The notes: generated by a model not told the origin, from the sequence alone. A DNA stretch of 64,000 nt from Chersky-840 sp963838775 (GCA_963838775.1 CAWISP010000028.1:124001-188000); one strand, 5' to 3'; shown: positions 1 to 8,876, numbered from the stretch's first letter. A program made the numbers and translations.

Positions 1-1
1 G

Positions 2-1423
2 CCGTTCGCGGTCAGTGTGGTTTGTTGGTGGACCCCGGTTGCTGTAGGCCGGGCACTCACCCTGACCAGCGGGGTCCTCGTCTTCGTGCTCGCCCTCCTG
101 CTCGTCCCGGCCCATACCACGACGGCGCTGTCGGGATGGTTGCGAGTCGACGCCTTGTCTGTCGTCTTCCTCGTGGCCGTGGCGTTTCTCTACGGCGCGG
201 GGGCCGTGTTCGCCATCGGCTACATCCGACCCGCCGGGGACCCGACGTCAACGGCTCGCTACAACCGGCGGTTCTTCGCCGGATTGAATCTGTTTGCCTG
301 GTCCATGGCCATGGCCCCCGTCGTGAACGGCTTGGCCCTGTTGTGGATCGCGATCGAGGTCACCACGGTCGTCTCGGCGCTGCTGGTGGCCATCGACGAC
401 ACCGACGGTGCGACGGAGGCGGCGTGGAAGTACGTGCTCATCGCCTCCATGGGACTCGGCGTGGCGCTTCTCGCCACCATCGTCATGTACTACGCGGGCA
501 GCACGGTGTTCGGCGGCGCCTACGACCTCTTCTACCCGAAGCTGCTGGGAGCGGCCGGACATTTCCCGCCTGAGGTGGTCCGGCTCTCGTTCGTGCTCGC
601 CGTCCTCGGCTACGGCACGAAGATGGGGCTCGTCCCCGTCCATACGTGGCTCCCCGATGCCCACAGCGAGGCACCCACCCCGATCTCGGCGCTGTTGTCG
701 GGGTCACTGCTCGCTGTCAGCTTCTACGCCATCCTGCGCTTCTACCAGGTGACCGTCCGGACCGTCGGCCCCACGTTTCCTCGCACCGTCTTGCTCGTCT
801 TCGGCGTCATGTCACTTCTCCTGGCCGCCCTCTACCTGGCCCGCCAGCGCGACCTGAAGCGCCTGTTCGCCTATTCGAGCGTCGAGCACATGGGGATCCT
901 GGCCATCGGCATGAGCTTCTCCGCGCCCATCGCCATCGTGGGTGTACTGCTGCACGTCCTCGCCCATGCCGCCGCCAAGGGCACGGCCTTCTTCGGCGCC
1001 GGCAGTGTGGTGCGCAAGTTCGGGACCAAGGACATGACCCGCATTCGCGGCGGGATCGGCGCGTTACCCTGGAGCGGGCCCATCCTGGTGATGGCGGTTC
1101 TCGGCCTGTCGGCCATGCCGCCGTTCGGAATCTTTCGCAGCGAGTTCCTCATCGTTTCGGGCGGACTGGCCGACCCGAGCGACGCGATTGCCGGCGTCCT
1201 CATCGTCGGCGTTACCCTGGCCATGCTCGGGTTGTCCTGGTTCGCCAGCCAGACCATGTTGACCCCGTCGGCCGAAGGCACGGTGCGCGGGGAGGCGAGC
1301 GCCTGGATCGTCGCCTCCATGGTCATCGGTCTCGTCGCTCTGACGATCCTCGGCGTGCACCCGCCCGGCGAGCTCTCCGATCTGCTGCGTCGGGCCGCCG
1401 GCGAACTCGGTGTCGCACGATGA
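2..1423 (+). CDS. Antiporter-like proton-translocating subunit (HyfF/NuoL family), 5' end outside window
   Basis: Membrane subunit of a group 4 hydrogenase/complex I-like assembly, expected to move protons across the cytoplasmic membrane. About 13 hydrophobic segments span the protein. The family's functional residues are visible: a Glu in 'LLWIAIEVTTVV', a Lys in 'GTKMGLVPVHTWLPDAH', and a His and Lys in 'LAHAAAKGTAFF'. The frame is open to the window edge, so the GTG at 17 need not be the start; about 470 residues are seen, against roughly 480-530 in HyfF relatives, so little is missing. The stop overlaps the next start (ATGA at 1420-1423), showing translational coupling. Upstream genes of the same operon (HyfC/HyfE-like) are expected outside the window. 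Family assignment is firm; the physiological role depends on the odd partner subunits described next. Confidence 0.9.
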   Translation, partial: PFAVSVVCWWTPVAVGRALTLTSGVLVFVLALLLVPAHTTTALSGWLRVDALSVVFLVAVAFLYGAGAVFAIGYIRPAGDPTSTARYNRRFFAGLNLFAWSMAMAPVVNGLALLWIAIEVTTVVSALLVAIDDTDGATEAAWKYVLIASMGLGVALLATIVMYYAGSTVFGGAYDLFYPKLLGAAGHFPPEVVRLSFVLAVLGYGTKMGLVPVHTWLPDAHSEAPTPISALLSGSLLAVSFYAILRFYQVTVRTVGPTFPRTVLLVFGVMSLLLAALYLARQRDLKRLFAYSSVEHMGILAIGMSFSAPIAIVGVLLHVLAHAAAKGTAFFGAGSVVRKFGTKDMTRIRGGIGALPWSGPILVMAVLGLSAMPPFGIFRSEFLIVSGGLADPSDAIAGVLIVGVTLAMLGLSWFASQTMLTPSAEGTVRGEASAWIVASMVIGLVALTILGVHPPGELSDLLRRAAGELGVAR

Positions 1424-2913
1424 CTCCCATGGTCACTTTGGTGCTCACAGAGCCCGACCAGCTCGCCGAGTCGGTCACCGACGCCATTCGAGAGGGCGGT
1501 CGGTTCGCCGGACTGATCGCCACCGCCCGCGACGACGGTTCCACGGTGTTGCGCGCCGTCATGTCCTACCCCGGACGGCTTTCCACCATCGAGACGATCC
1601 TCGGCCCCGGCACGAACCGCTATCGCGCCCTCACCCCGCTGGTGTCGGCTGCGGGGTGGTACGAGCGCGAGATCAGGGACCTCTTCGGCCTCGAACCGGT
1701 CGGCCATCCCCGCCTCGACGCGCTGGTCCTTCCCCTGCGCCCCGGCGAGCGCCGCCCCCGACCCGGAGCAACGGAGGGCCCGATCGATCTCGAGCCCGAC
1801 GTGGCCGCCCTGCCCGGCCACGTGAGCGGCGAGGGCGTTTTCACGATCCCTTACGGACCCGTCCGCTCGGGTGTGTTCGAGAGCGTGGAGTACCTGGTCG
1901 AGACCTCCGGCGAGGAGATTCCGCACCTGCGCACCCGCGTGTACCACAAGCACCGGGGACTCGAGCGCCGGTTCGGCGAGCTCACGGTCGACGACGCCGT
2001 GTTGTTGGCCGAACGCGTCGAGGGGACGGCGTCGGTCGCGCATGCCACCGCCTTCTGTCAGGCCATCGAGGCCCTCGGGGACGTCGAGCCTCCCCGATCG
2101 GCTCAGCTCGTGCGCGTGGTCCATATGGAGCTCGAACGGGTGGCCGTTCATTTCGACTCGGTCGTCCGCCACACCGAAGGGGCCGGGCAGGCCGTCGCCT
2201 ATGCCCGGATGAGCCTGCACAAAGAGCGCATTATGCGCCTACGGGCCCGGTTGTGCGGAGGGCGGTTCGGTCGTGGGGTCGTCGTCCCCGGCGGGGTGGT
2301 CGGGCCCTTGGCGCTCGACCCGGCCGAGGCCTTGGCCGAGGTCCGGAAGATCGACCGGGCCATCGCCGACGACGGGCGGGCGCTGATGGCCACGCCGTCG
2401 TTCCTCGACCGGCTCCGAGGGACGGGGATCCTGCCCGCCGCGGTGGCTCTCGAGCACGGGGCGCTCGGCCCGGTCGGTCGCGGCTCGGGCCTCGTGGTGG
2501 ACGTCCGGGTGGACCGGCCCTACGGCGCGTATCGGATCCTGGGCTTCGAGCCCGCCGGCGGCTTCGAGGGGTGTGACGCGCTGGCCCGACAACTGGTGCG
2601 CCTCGAGGAGATCCACCAAGCCTTCCACTTGGTCCGCCAGGCACTCGACGAGCTGGCCGAAGGCGCGCCGGGACCCTGGCGTCACGAGCTGTCGCCGCCT
2701 GACGGCACAATGCTCGGCTGCGTCGAAGCCCCCCAGGGGGAGCTGCTGTATCTGGTCGAGGCGGAGCGTGGTCGCCTGGTCCGGGTGAAGCCCCGGTGCG
2801 CGTCGTTTCACAACCTTGCCCTGTTCGAAAAGGCGTTCCGCGGCGACATCTTCACCGACTTCGTGTTCATCGAGGCCAGCTTCGGACTATCGATCGCAGG
2901 GGTGTCGGGCTGA
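1420..2913 (+). CDS. NuoC-NuoD fused, hydrogenase large-subunit-like protein lacking NiFe ligands
   Basis: A 497-residue protein laid out like HycE/HyfG: an N-terminal NuoC (30 kDa) domain at about 1-125 ('GWYEREIRDLFGLEPVGHP') fused to a NuoD/hydrogenase large-subunit domain at about 150-497. A real group 4 hydrogenase binds NiFe through CxxC near the start of the large domain and CxxC at the C-terminus. Here the first motif reads 'RVEGTASVAHATAF' (Cys to Glu and Ala) and the last reads 'EASFGLSIAGVSG' (Cys to Ser and Gly), so all four ligands are gone although flanking residues align. This matches the Ehr (energy-converting hydrogenase-related) type, not an active hydrogenase. The start is the ATG in the ATGA overlap; a second ATG lies three codons on. 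The protein probably sits on the cytoplasmic face of the membrane arm. Confidence 0.88.
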   Translation: MTPMVTLVLTEPDQLAESVTDAIREGGRFAGLIATARDDGSTVLRAVMSYPGRLSTIETILGPGTNRYRALTPLVSAAGWYEREIRDLFGLEPVGHPRLDALVLPLRPGERRPRPGATEGPIDLEPDVAALPGHVSGEGVFTIPYGPVRSGVFESVEYLVETSGEEIPHLRTRVYHKHRGLERRFGELTVDDAVLLAERVEGTASVAHATAFCQAIEALGDVEPPRSAQLVRVVHMELERVAVHFDSVVRHTEGAGQAVAYARMSLHKERIMRLRARLCGGRFGRGVVVPGGVVGPLALDPAEALAEVRKIDRAIADDGRALMATPSFLDRLRGTGILPAAVALEHGALGPVGRGSGLVVDVRVDRPYGAYRILGFEPAGGFEGCDALARQLVRLEEIHQAFHLVRQALDELAEGAPGPWRHELSPPDGTMLGCVEAPQGELLYLVEAERGRLVRVKPRCASFHNLALFEKAFRGDIFTDFVFIEASFGLSIAGVSG

Positions 2914-3695
2914 TGGTCTGGGTGCTGCGAGGACTGCGCGAGGGCATCGTCACGTCCCGCTACCCGCGCCGTCCCGACGGCTATGGCGACGGCTTCCGGG
3001 CGTCGGTCTCGGTCGCCGCCCCAAGCTATCCGCGTCGCGCAGACGAGGAGGATGAGCTCGCGGCCCTGTGCCCCACGGGAGCGATCCACAGCGCCGATCG
3101 TCTTCGAGTTGACCGGGGAAGCTGCATCGTCTGTGGCCGCTGCGTGGAGGCCGCCCCGGACCGCTTCAGCTTCGACCCCTCCCCCGAGCTGTCCACGCTC
3201 GGACGCCAGGCGCTCGTTGTCCCCCGAGACGACGACGACGGGTTGGCCGATGTCCGGACGGCGCTGGCCGCTCGGGTGCGAGTACTTCGCAGGTCGATCC
3301 ACATCCGCCACGTCGACGCCGGCTCGGACGGCGCCGAGGAATGGGAGGTCTCGGCGCTCCGCAACCCGGTCTACGACGTCCAGCGCCTCGGGATCTTCTT
3401 CACGGCCACGCCGCGCCACGCCGACGTGCTGCTCGTCACCGGGGTGGGGACCGCCGGCATGGCCGGGCCGTTGCGGCGCACGTTCGACGCCATGCCCGAT
3501 CCCAAGGTGGTGATCGCGGCCGGAACCGACGCCGTGAGCGGCGGGCTCGTGCACCCCAGCTACGCCACCGGGCCCGGGGTCGGATCGATCGTCCCGGTCG
3601 ACGTCTGGGTGCCGGGATCGCCGCCCAGCCCCTTCAGCATCCTCCACGGCATCCTGGTCGGGATCGGCCTGCTGGCCGACGGGTCAGCGCCATGA
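2913..3695 (+). CDS. Ferredoxin-NuoB-like fusion lacking the proximal-cluster cysteines
   Basis: A 260-residue fusion. Residues about 40-85 form a ferredoxin segment with only four cysteines ('LCPTGAI' plus 'CIVCGRC'), enough for one [4Fe-4S] cluster instead of the usual two. Residues about 130-260 align with NuoB/HycG ('NPVYDVQRLGIFFTATPRH', 'PVDVWVPGSPPSP'). The four cysteines that hold the cluster next to the active site are all replaced: 'GSDGAEEWE' where the family has CxxC, 'AAGTDAVSGG' where it has GxCxxxGG, and 'PGSPP' for PGCPP. The loss parallels that in the large subunit, so the two subunits seem to have degenerated together while the fold stayed under selection. The start ATG shares a base with the previous stop (TGATG), and the end overlaps the next gene by 4 bp. 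Confidence 0.86.
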   Translation: MVWVLRGLREGIVTSRYPRRPDGYGDGFRASVSVAAPSYPRRADEEDELAALCPTGAIHSADRLRVDRGSCIVCGRCVEAAPDRFSFDPSPELSTLGRQALVVPRDDDDGLADVRTALAARVRVLRRSIHIRHVDAGSDGAEEWEVSALRNPVYDVQRLGIFFTATPRHADVLLVTGVGTAGMAGPLRRTFDAMPDPKVVIAAGTDAVSGGLVHPSYATGPGVGSIVPVDVWVPGSPPSPFSILHGILVGIGLLADGSAP

Positions 3696-5722
3696 CCCCG
3701 GCACTGCTGCTCGCGGCACTCATCCTGTGGGCCCTGGGCGCGGCCCTCGACCTCGTCGTCGGCGCCGATCGACGTTGGGCCCGCATCACCCCGTACATCG
3801 CCGGCATGGTGGGAAGTGGGCTCGTTTGTGGCGCGGGGGTCCGGTCCGTGTTGGGGCCGGCTCGGGTCGTGGACCTCGGGACGACCCTGGGAGTGGGGAC
3901 GACACAGGTCCGCCTCGACTCGCTCGCCGGGCTGTTCCTCACCCTGACCGGCGGGCTCGGCGTGGTCATCTCGGCCTGCCTCGTCAGCTGGGCCCGACCC
4001 CAGGGTCGGATTCGTGGTCATGGCACCGCAGCCGCTTACCTCCTGCTGCTCGGGGCGGTGAGCATCGTCCTCGTCGCCAGCGACGCCTTCACCTTCCTCT
4101 TTGCCTGGGAGACCCTCACCATTTCGTTCTACGTCCTGACGGGAATCGGTCGGCGCGACGAGGCCCAAGCCCGATCGAGCTGGGTGACGCTCGGCCTCGG
4201 CAAGGTGGGCGGGGCGACCCTGCTCTTCGGCTTTCTCCTGCTGGCCGGTCGGGCTCACAGTTACGCCTTTGCCGCCTGGGCCCATGTCCCGCCCGGGGCG
4301 CTCCACGACACCGCCTTCGCGCTCGTGGTCGTCGGTTTCGGCGCCAAGGTGGGGATCGTCCCGCTCCAGGTGTGGTTACCGATCGGCTACCCGGCCGCGC
4401 CGGGGTCCATCCGGGCCGCCATGGCCGGTCTGGCCGTCAACGTCGGCTTCTACGGCCTGTGGCGGTTCCTCGGGATCCTCGGCCGGCCGCCGGTGTGGCT
4501 TGCCGTGGCCGTGTTGATCATCGGTGGGCTCACCGCGCTGATCGGCATCACCTTCGCCACGGTGCAATCGGGGCTCAATCGCGTCATCGCCTACTCCAGC
4601 GTGGAGAACGCCGGTCTCATCCTCGTCGGCTACGGGGTCGCGCTAGCCGGTGCCGCCACCCGTCGACCGGGCGTGATGGCCGTAGGACTCCTGGCGGCCA
4701 GCCTGCAGGTGTTGGCACACGCCGTGGCCAAGTCATCGCTGTTCGCCTCGTCCGCCTTCTTCGAGTCCGATCTCGGGACCGATCAGCTCGAGACCGTGCG
4801 CGGCGTGGGCAAGCGGTACCGGTTCAGCGGCGCCACCTTTGGGCTGGGATCGCTCACCCTGGCCGGGCTGCCTCCGACCATCGGGTTCGTCTCGGAGTGG
4901 TTCCTCCTCGAAGCCCTCCTCCAGGAGTTCCGGATCCACGTCCTCGCCCTGCGCCTGGGGATGGCCTTGGCCGGGGCGCTGGTGGCCCTGACCGTCGGGG
5001 TGGCCACGCTGTGCTTCATCCGGCTCATTGGCTTCGTAGTCCTCGGTCGCTCATCGGACCGTGGGAACTCGGCCGTCCTCGATGGCGGCACCGTGGGCCG
5101 GGGCGGGCTCGTCGTCATGGCAACCTCGTGTCTGGGGCTGGCCGCCGCCGCGCCGTGGGTCATCCGGTTCATCGCCCACGGGATTGCCGCGGTGGTCCCC
5201 TCGACGGCGGTGACCGGTGCCCTCAAGTCCCCCTGGGTCCTCCAGCCTGTGTTCGCCAACTTCTCGATCCTCTCACCCTCGTGGTTGTTCATCGTGATGC
5301 CCGTCGGATTCGCCGTCGTCGCCCTGGCCACCCTGGCCCTGTCGAGGGGGAGGTTGGTGCGCGTCCGACGGGTGCCGGCCTGGCGGTCGGCCACCGCCGG
5401 GGTGGCGGGTCCCGACAGCTACACCCCATTCGGCTACGCCAACGGGCTGCGCCACGTGCTGGCCAACGTCCTCGGCTCCCGGCGTTCGGCGGCGACGAGT
5501 GTCGCTCCCAGGTCACAGGAATCCGACGCCGAGGCACACGTGGAGGTGCGCACCACCGTCATCGAGCCGGTAGAGGCCTACCTCTACCGGCCTGCCAAGG
5601 CGGCCTGGCTGTGGCTGGCGGACGTGGCCAAGCGTCTCCAATCGGGCCGGCTCGACGCCTACGTCAGCTACATGCTGGTTGCGCTGCTGGTGCTGCTTGC
5701 CATTGTCGCGGCCATGAAATAG
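3692..5722 (+). CDS. HyfB-like antiporter-type membrane subunit of the Ehr-like complex
   Basis: A 676-residue polytopic protein with the length and order of HyfB (proton_antipo_M family, about 16 hydrophobic segments). Charged residues of the proton path are kept: Glu in 'FLFAWETLTISFYVLTG', Lys in 'GFGAKVGIVPLQVWLPIG', and His/Lys in 'LAHAVAKSSLF'. A hydrophilic stretch at about 550-640 precedes a last helix near the C-terminus ('YVSYMLVALLVLLAIVA'), as in HyfB. It begins inside the previous stop (ATGA at 3692-3695), giving four coupled genes, and is the last gene of the operon. Intact pumping residues beside redox subunits stripped of active-site cysteines suggest that ion movement, and not hydrogen turnover, is the selected function (inference). 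Confidence 0.9.
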   Translation: MTPALLLAALILWALGAALDLVVGADRRWARITPYIAGMVGSGLVCGAGVRSVLGPARVVDLGTTLGVGTTQVRLDSLAGLFLTLTGGLGVVISACLVSWARPQGRIRGHGTAAAYLLLLGAVSIVLVASDAFTFLFAWETLTISFYVLTGIGRRDEAQARSSWVTLGLGKVGGATLLFGFLLLAGRAHSYAFAAWAHVPPGALHDTAFALVVVGFGAKVGIVPLQVWLPIGYPAAPGSIRAAMAGLAVNVGFYGLWRFLGILGRPPVWLAVAVLIIGGLTALIGITFATVQSGLNRVIAYSSVENAGLILVGYGVALAGAATRRPGVMAVGLLAASLQVLAHAVAKSSLFASSAFFESDLGTDQLETVRGVGKRYRFSGATFGLGSLTLAGLPPTIGFVSEWFLLEALLQEFRIHVLALRLGMALAGALVALTVGVATLCFIRLIGFVVLGRSSDRGNSAVLDGGTVGRGGLVVMATSCLGLAAAAPWVIRFIAHGIAAVVPSTAVTGALKSPWVLQPVFANFSILSPSWLFIVMPVGFAVVALATLALSRGRLVRVRRVPAWRSATAGVAGPDSYTPFGYANGLRHVLANVLGSRRSAATSVAPRSQESDAEAHVEVRTTVIEPVEAYLYRPAKAAWLWLADVAKRLQSGRLDAYVSYMLVALLVLLAIVAAMK

Positions 5723-5775
5723 GCCTACGGACACGCTCCGACCCGAGGCGGTTCTGAGGGATAGGGAGGGACACG

Positions 5776-6213
5776 ATGTTCAGACGGATCCTGGTCGGCT
5801 TCGACGGGTCGCGCGATGCCCGCCGAGCTCTTCGTGCTGCCCTCGGGATGGCCGCGTCGGTCTCGGGCGAGGCGACGGTGCTCGTCGCCATGTCGGCCAG
5901 TCACGGCGAAACCGACGAGGACCGTCGCGCCGCATTCGACGCCGAGGCCGGCCCCATGCGGGCCATGGCCGAGGAGGAGGTCGCCGCAGCGCGCTCCGAT
6001 GCGACGTGCACCATCCACGTCATCGCTGCGGATCGACCGGCACAGGCCATGGCCGCCTACGCAGACGAGCACGGGTACGACCTGCTCATTGTGGGCCGCC
6101 ACGGGCGAGAGCGGGCGATCCACGCCGGGTTGGGCCGCGTGGCGCGGGAGCTGACCGAAAAGGCGACGTGTCCGCTGTTGCTGATCGGCGACGGCGACGC
6201 GAGGCCCGAATAG
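5776..6213 (+). CDS. Universal stress protein, UspA family
   Basis: A single-domain 145-residue Usp. The N-terminus 'FRRILVGFDGSRDARRAL' is the family's first strand with its conserved Asp, and 'DLLIVGRHGRERAI' followed by 'CPLLLIG' is the C-terminal nucleotide-binding loop and last strand. The ATP-binding loop is only partly canonical (GRHGR, with no clean Gx9GS/T), so ATP binding is uncertain. A purine-rich ribosome site (AGGGAGGG) lies about 6 bases before the ATG. It follows the Ehr-like operon by 53 bp on the same strand and could be read from the same transcript. Role in stress or energy limitation is inferred from the family. Confidence 0.9.
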   Translation: MFRRILVGFDGSRDARRALRAALGMAASVSGEATVLVAMSASHGETDEDRRAAFDAEAGPMRAMAEEEVAAARSDATCTIHVIAADRPAQAMAAYADEHGYDLLIVGRHGRERAIHAGLGRVARELTEKATCPLLLIGDGDARPE

Positions 6214-6251
6214 TCAACGACCCGATCGAGCTCTGAGGAGATCGCAGACCT

Positions 6252-6416
6252 ATGCGGATCGCAACCGACGAAGTGGTCGACACGCTGTACTTGACAGAGG
6301 TCGACAGCACCCAGCCTGTCTCCGGCGAGACGAGGGGCAGGGACGGGCCCTGCCGGGAAGACCAGCGCTCACTCTGGACATCGCTTATCCGGGCGATGGT
6401 CTTCCCAAACCCGTGA
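6252..6416 (+). CDS. Small 54-residue protein, possible DUF2283 remnant
   Basis: A short reading frame starting with ATG 11 bases after a GAGGAG ribosome site. It begins 'MRIATDEVVDTLYLTEVDS', which faintly recalls the start of DUF2283 proteins (M-I-x-Y-D-x-x-x-D-x-L-Y), but the rest does not match and the protein is shorter than that family. Its stop overlaps the GTG start of the next gene (GTGA, 6413-6416), the same coupling seen throughout the neighbouring operon, which is the main reason to believe it is translated. Function unknown. Confidence 0.5.
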   Translation: MRIATDEVVDTLYLTEVDSTQPVSGETRGRDGPCREDQRSLWTSLIRAMVFPNP

Positions 6417-6802
6417 GACTCCTGCCTTGGTACAAAAGATCGGTAGACATCGGCGACGATGAAGAGGTGCTGTTCACGCATTCGTGCAGCTGGTCAACGC
6501 ACCCTCGTCCTCGTTCTCTGATCGGCGGCGATGTACACGTGACATCGCTTCACGTCGTTTTCACACCTAACGCCCTCGCCGCGACCATCGGTCGCCGACC
6601 GTGGATACACCCGATTGCCGAAGTATCGAGTGTCCGAATAGAGACGGTCGACCTCGGGCGCGTCTGGGGTCGTCAACCCGCCCTACGGCTGTCGATCGCC
6701 AATGGCGCCGAATCAGCCATCCAGAGAACAGTGATCATGAATTCGAGCGCGCTGGTAAGCGAACTCGCGGCTGCGATTGATCGAGCGCGGACTCAGGGTT
6801 GA
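6413..6802 (+). CDS. Hypothetical protein, possible PH/GRAM-like fold
   Basis: A 129-residue soluble protein. It starts at the GTG that overlaps the preceding small gene. The middle part ('GGDVHVTSLHVVFTPNAL', then 'WIHPIAEVSSVRIETVDLG') alternates beta strands in the way PH-like and GRAM-like domains do ('...v.lT..hvvf....I....I..v.....'), but no catalytic motif is visible. No membrane segment or signal peptide. GC at third positions is lower than in the Ehr-like genes just upstream, so it may mark the beginning of the accessory region. Function unknown. Confidence 0.55.
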   Translation: MRLLPWYKRSVDIGDDEEVLFTHSCSWSTHPRPRSLIGGDVHVTSLHVVFTPNALAATIGRRPWIHPIAEVSSVRIETVDLGRVWGRQPALRLSIANGAESAIQRTVIMNSSALVSELAAAIDRARTQG

Positions 6803-7008
6803 TGGACGAGTCCGCTCCAGCTCGGAGTGAGGGAGATGACACGACGTTCAGGTTGCGCTTAGATCATCGATGCTTACTGGTCAGTGGTCGCCGCATTTGT
6901 AGCCTGAGTGGGCAAGGAGCCAATCGACCTCTGCAGACCGTCCAGCCGCCTGCAGGAGCGATACCGGTCAGTCAGCCGGCACGATCGTGGCCGATGGCAA
7001 CAGCGCAT

Positions 7009-7040
7009 CAGGCACTTCCAGCGCGGGCCAGATGGATAGA
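7009..7040 (+). repeat. Left copy of 32-bp imperfect direct repeat flanking the group II intron
   Basis: Matches 9028-9059 in 29 of 32 positions; both contain GGCACTTCCAGC and CCAGATG. The left copy ends at the proposed intron 5' boundary, while the right copy begins about 73 bp beyond the 3' boundary, so the two are not a simple target-site duplication. Confidence 0.7.
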
Positions 7041-7403
7041 GCGCCGGGATAAACCGGCATGGAGGAGGGGATGAAAGAGCCCTACACCGAAGGAGTAGCG
7101 ACCCACGGTGACCCCGAGTCATGCGTTGTCATCCGCAAGGGTGTCGGCGAAGCGTTGACAGGGGCACGTGCAGGCCGGGCTATTGAGCCGCGAAATCAGG
7201 GCGATCGGGGTGCCCAGGCGGTTATTCACGTCGAAGGCAACATCGGTTGCGGCGCTATGCGCGAGCCGCAGTCGGACCCCGCGCGGTCGGAGAACCTGTG
7301 CATGACGGAACCTCCATGCGCGAGAACCGGGAGATCCCGCCCTCGCCCGTTCGGCTGATCACCGGACGGGCCGCTCAGGGAAGGCCAAGGCCGCAAGCCT
7401 GAG

Positions 7404-8876
7404 ATGCACGAGGACGGGAAGTCTGACAGCCCCGTAGTACCTGCGAAGCCGCCGAACAACGCCGGGAAGCCGGCTGCGGAGGTGGTGGAGGAAAGGGGGC
7501 TGGCCAAGGGGAACACGACCAGCACGACACGCCCCGGACACAGAGCCGCAGATACTGGTGTGCCAAACGGACTGGATCGTGTGCGTGAGGTAGCACGAAG
7601 GGACAAACAAGCACGGTTCACGGCACTGCTGCACCACGTCGACCTCGACCGCCTGCAGGCGGCCTACCGGGCGATTCGGCCCCAGGCCGCACCGGGGGTG
7701 GACGGGGTGACGTGGGAGGACTACGGAGAAGACCTGGAGGCCAACCTCCGGGACCTTCACCGGAGGGTCCACAGCGGTGCTTACCGGGCAAGGCCATCTC
7801 GAAGGGTGTACATCCCGAAGGCGGACGGGCGGCAGAGGCCGCTCGGCATCGCTGCGCTGGAGGACAAGATCGTCCAGCGGGCCGTCGTCGAGGTACTGAA
7901 TGCCATCTACGAGGAGGACTTCTGCGGCTTCTCCTACGGGTTCCGGCCGGGGCGCAGCCCGCATCATGCGCTCGATGCGCTGGCGGTCGGAATCACGAGG
8001 AAGAAGGTGAACTGGGTGCTCGATTGCGATATTGCAGACTTCTTCTCCCGACTGGATCACGTCTGGATCGAGAAGTTCCTCGAGCACCGCATTGCGGACA
8101 AGCGAGTCCTGCGGCTCATCCGGAAGTGGCTGAACGCAGGGGTCGTCGAAGCTGGGAACTGGTCGGAGACGCCAGAGGGATCACCGCAGGGGGCATCGGT
8201 CTCGCCGTTGCTCGCCAACGTGTATCTCCACTACGTCTTTGACCGGTGGGTCCGGCGGTGGAGGAGTCAGCAGGCCCACGGCGACGTGATCGTTGTCAGG
8301 TTTGCCGATGATCTTGTTGCCGGGTTCGAGCATGAGGCTGATGCGCAGCGATTCCTCTCCGACCTTCGAGAGCGGTTTGCGAAGTTCGGGTTGGAGCTGC
8401 ATCCCGAGAAGACCAGGCTGATCGAGTTCGGGCGCTACGCCGCCCGCAACCGGGCCGCCCGGGGTCTTGGCAAGCCGGAGACGTTTGACTTCCTCGGCTT
8501 CACGCACATCTGTGGGAAGACGAGGAACGGGCGTTTCTGGCTCAGGCGCATCACCATCTCGAAGCGGATGCGGGCGAAGCTACGAGCGGTCAACATCGAG
8601 CTCAAGCGACGCCGGCACCAGCCCATCCCGATGCAGGGCCAGTGGCTCGCCAGCGTGGTGAGGGGCCATGTCGCCTACTACGCCGTGCCTGGCAACATCG
8701 ATGCTGTGGACCAGTTCCGCACCCTGGTGACGAAGCAATGGTTCAAGGCGCTCCGGCGCCGCAGCCAACGCACCCGACTCAACTGGGTTCGGATGGACCG
8801 CCTAGCAACACGGTGGCTACCCCCTGCCCGTGTGCAGCATCCATTCCCTGATGTGCGCTTCGCTGCCAGAACCTGA
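7404..8876 (+). CDS. ltrA: Group II intron reverse transcriptase/maturase
   Basis: A 490-residue LtrA-type protein that helps splice and mobilise its host intron. After a variable N-terminal stretch (1-55) come the RT blocks: 'APGVDGVTWEDY' (RT1), 'YIPKADGRQRPLGIAALEDK' (RT2), 'YGFRPGRSPHHAL' (RT3), 'DCDIADFFSRLDH' (RT4), 'TPEGSPQGASVSPLLANVYL' and the catalytic 'RFADD' (Phe300-Asp303). 'KTRLIEFGR' and 'FDFLGFTH' follow, then the maturase X domain (about 390-470). I see no Cys/His-rich HNH endonuclease domain at the C-terminus, so retrotargeting would not use second-strand cleavage by this protein. The frame is intact and catalytic residues are present, so the element may be active. Confidence 0.95.
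   Translation: MHEDGKSDSPVVPAKPPNNAGKPAAEVVEERGLAKGNTTSTTRPGHRAADTGVPNGLDRVREVARRDKQARFTALLHHVDLDRLQAAYRAIRPQAAPGVDGVTWEDYGEDLEANLRDLHRRVHSGAYRARPSRRVYIPKADGRQRPLGIAALEDKIVQRAVVEVLNAIYEEDFCGFSYGFRPGRSPHHALDALAVGITRKKVNWVLDCDIADFFSRLDHVWIEKFLEHRIADKRVLRLIRKWLNAGVVEAGNWSETPEGSPQGASVSPLLANVYLHYVFDRWVRRWRSQQAHGDVIVVRFADDLVAGFEHEADAQRFLSDLRERFAKFGLELHPEKTRLIEFGRYAARNRAARGLGKPETFDFLGFTHICGKTRNGRFWLRRITISKRMRAKLRAVNIELKRRRHQPIPMQGQWLASVVRGHVAYYAVPGNIDAVDQFRTLVTKQWFKALRRRSQRTRLNWVRMDRLATRWLPPARVQHPFPDVRFAART

Noticed and set aside
1420..3695. Active NiFe hydrogenase call
   Set aside because: Gene order suggests it, but the required cysteine ligands are absent from both redox subunits.
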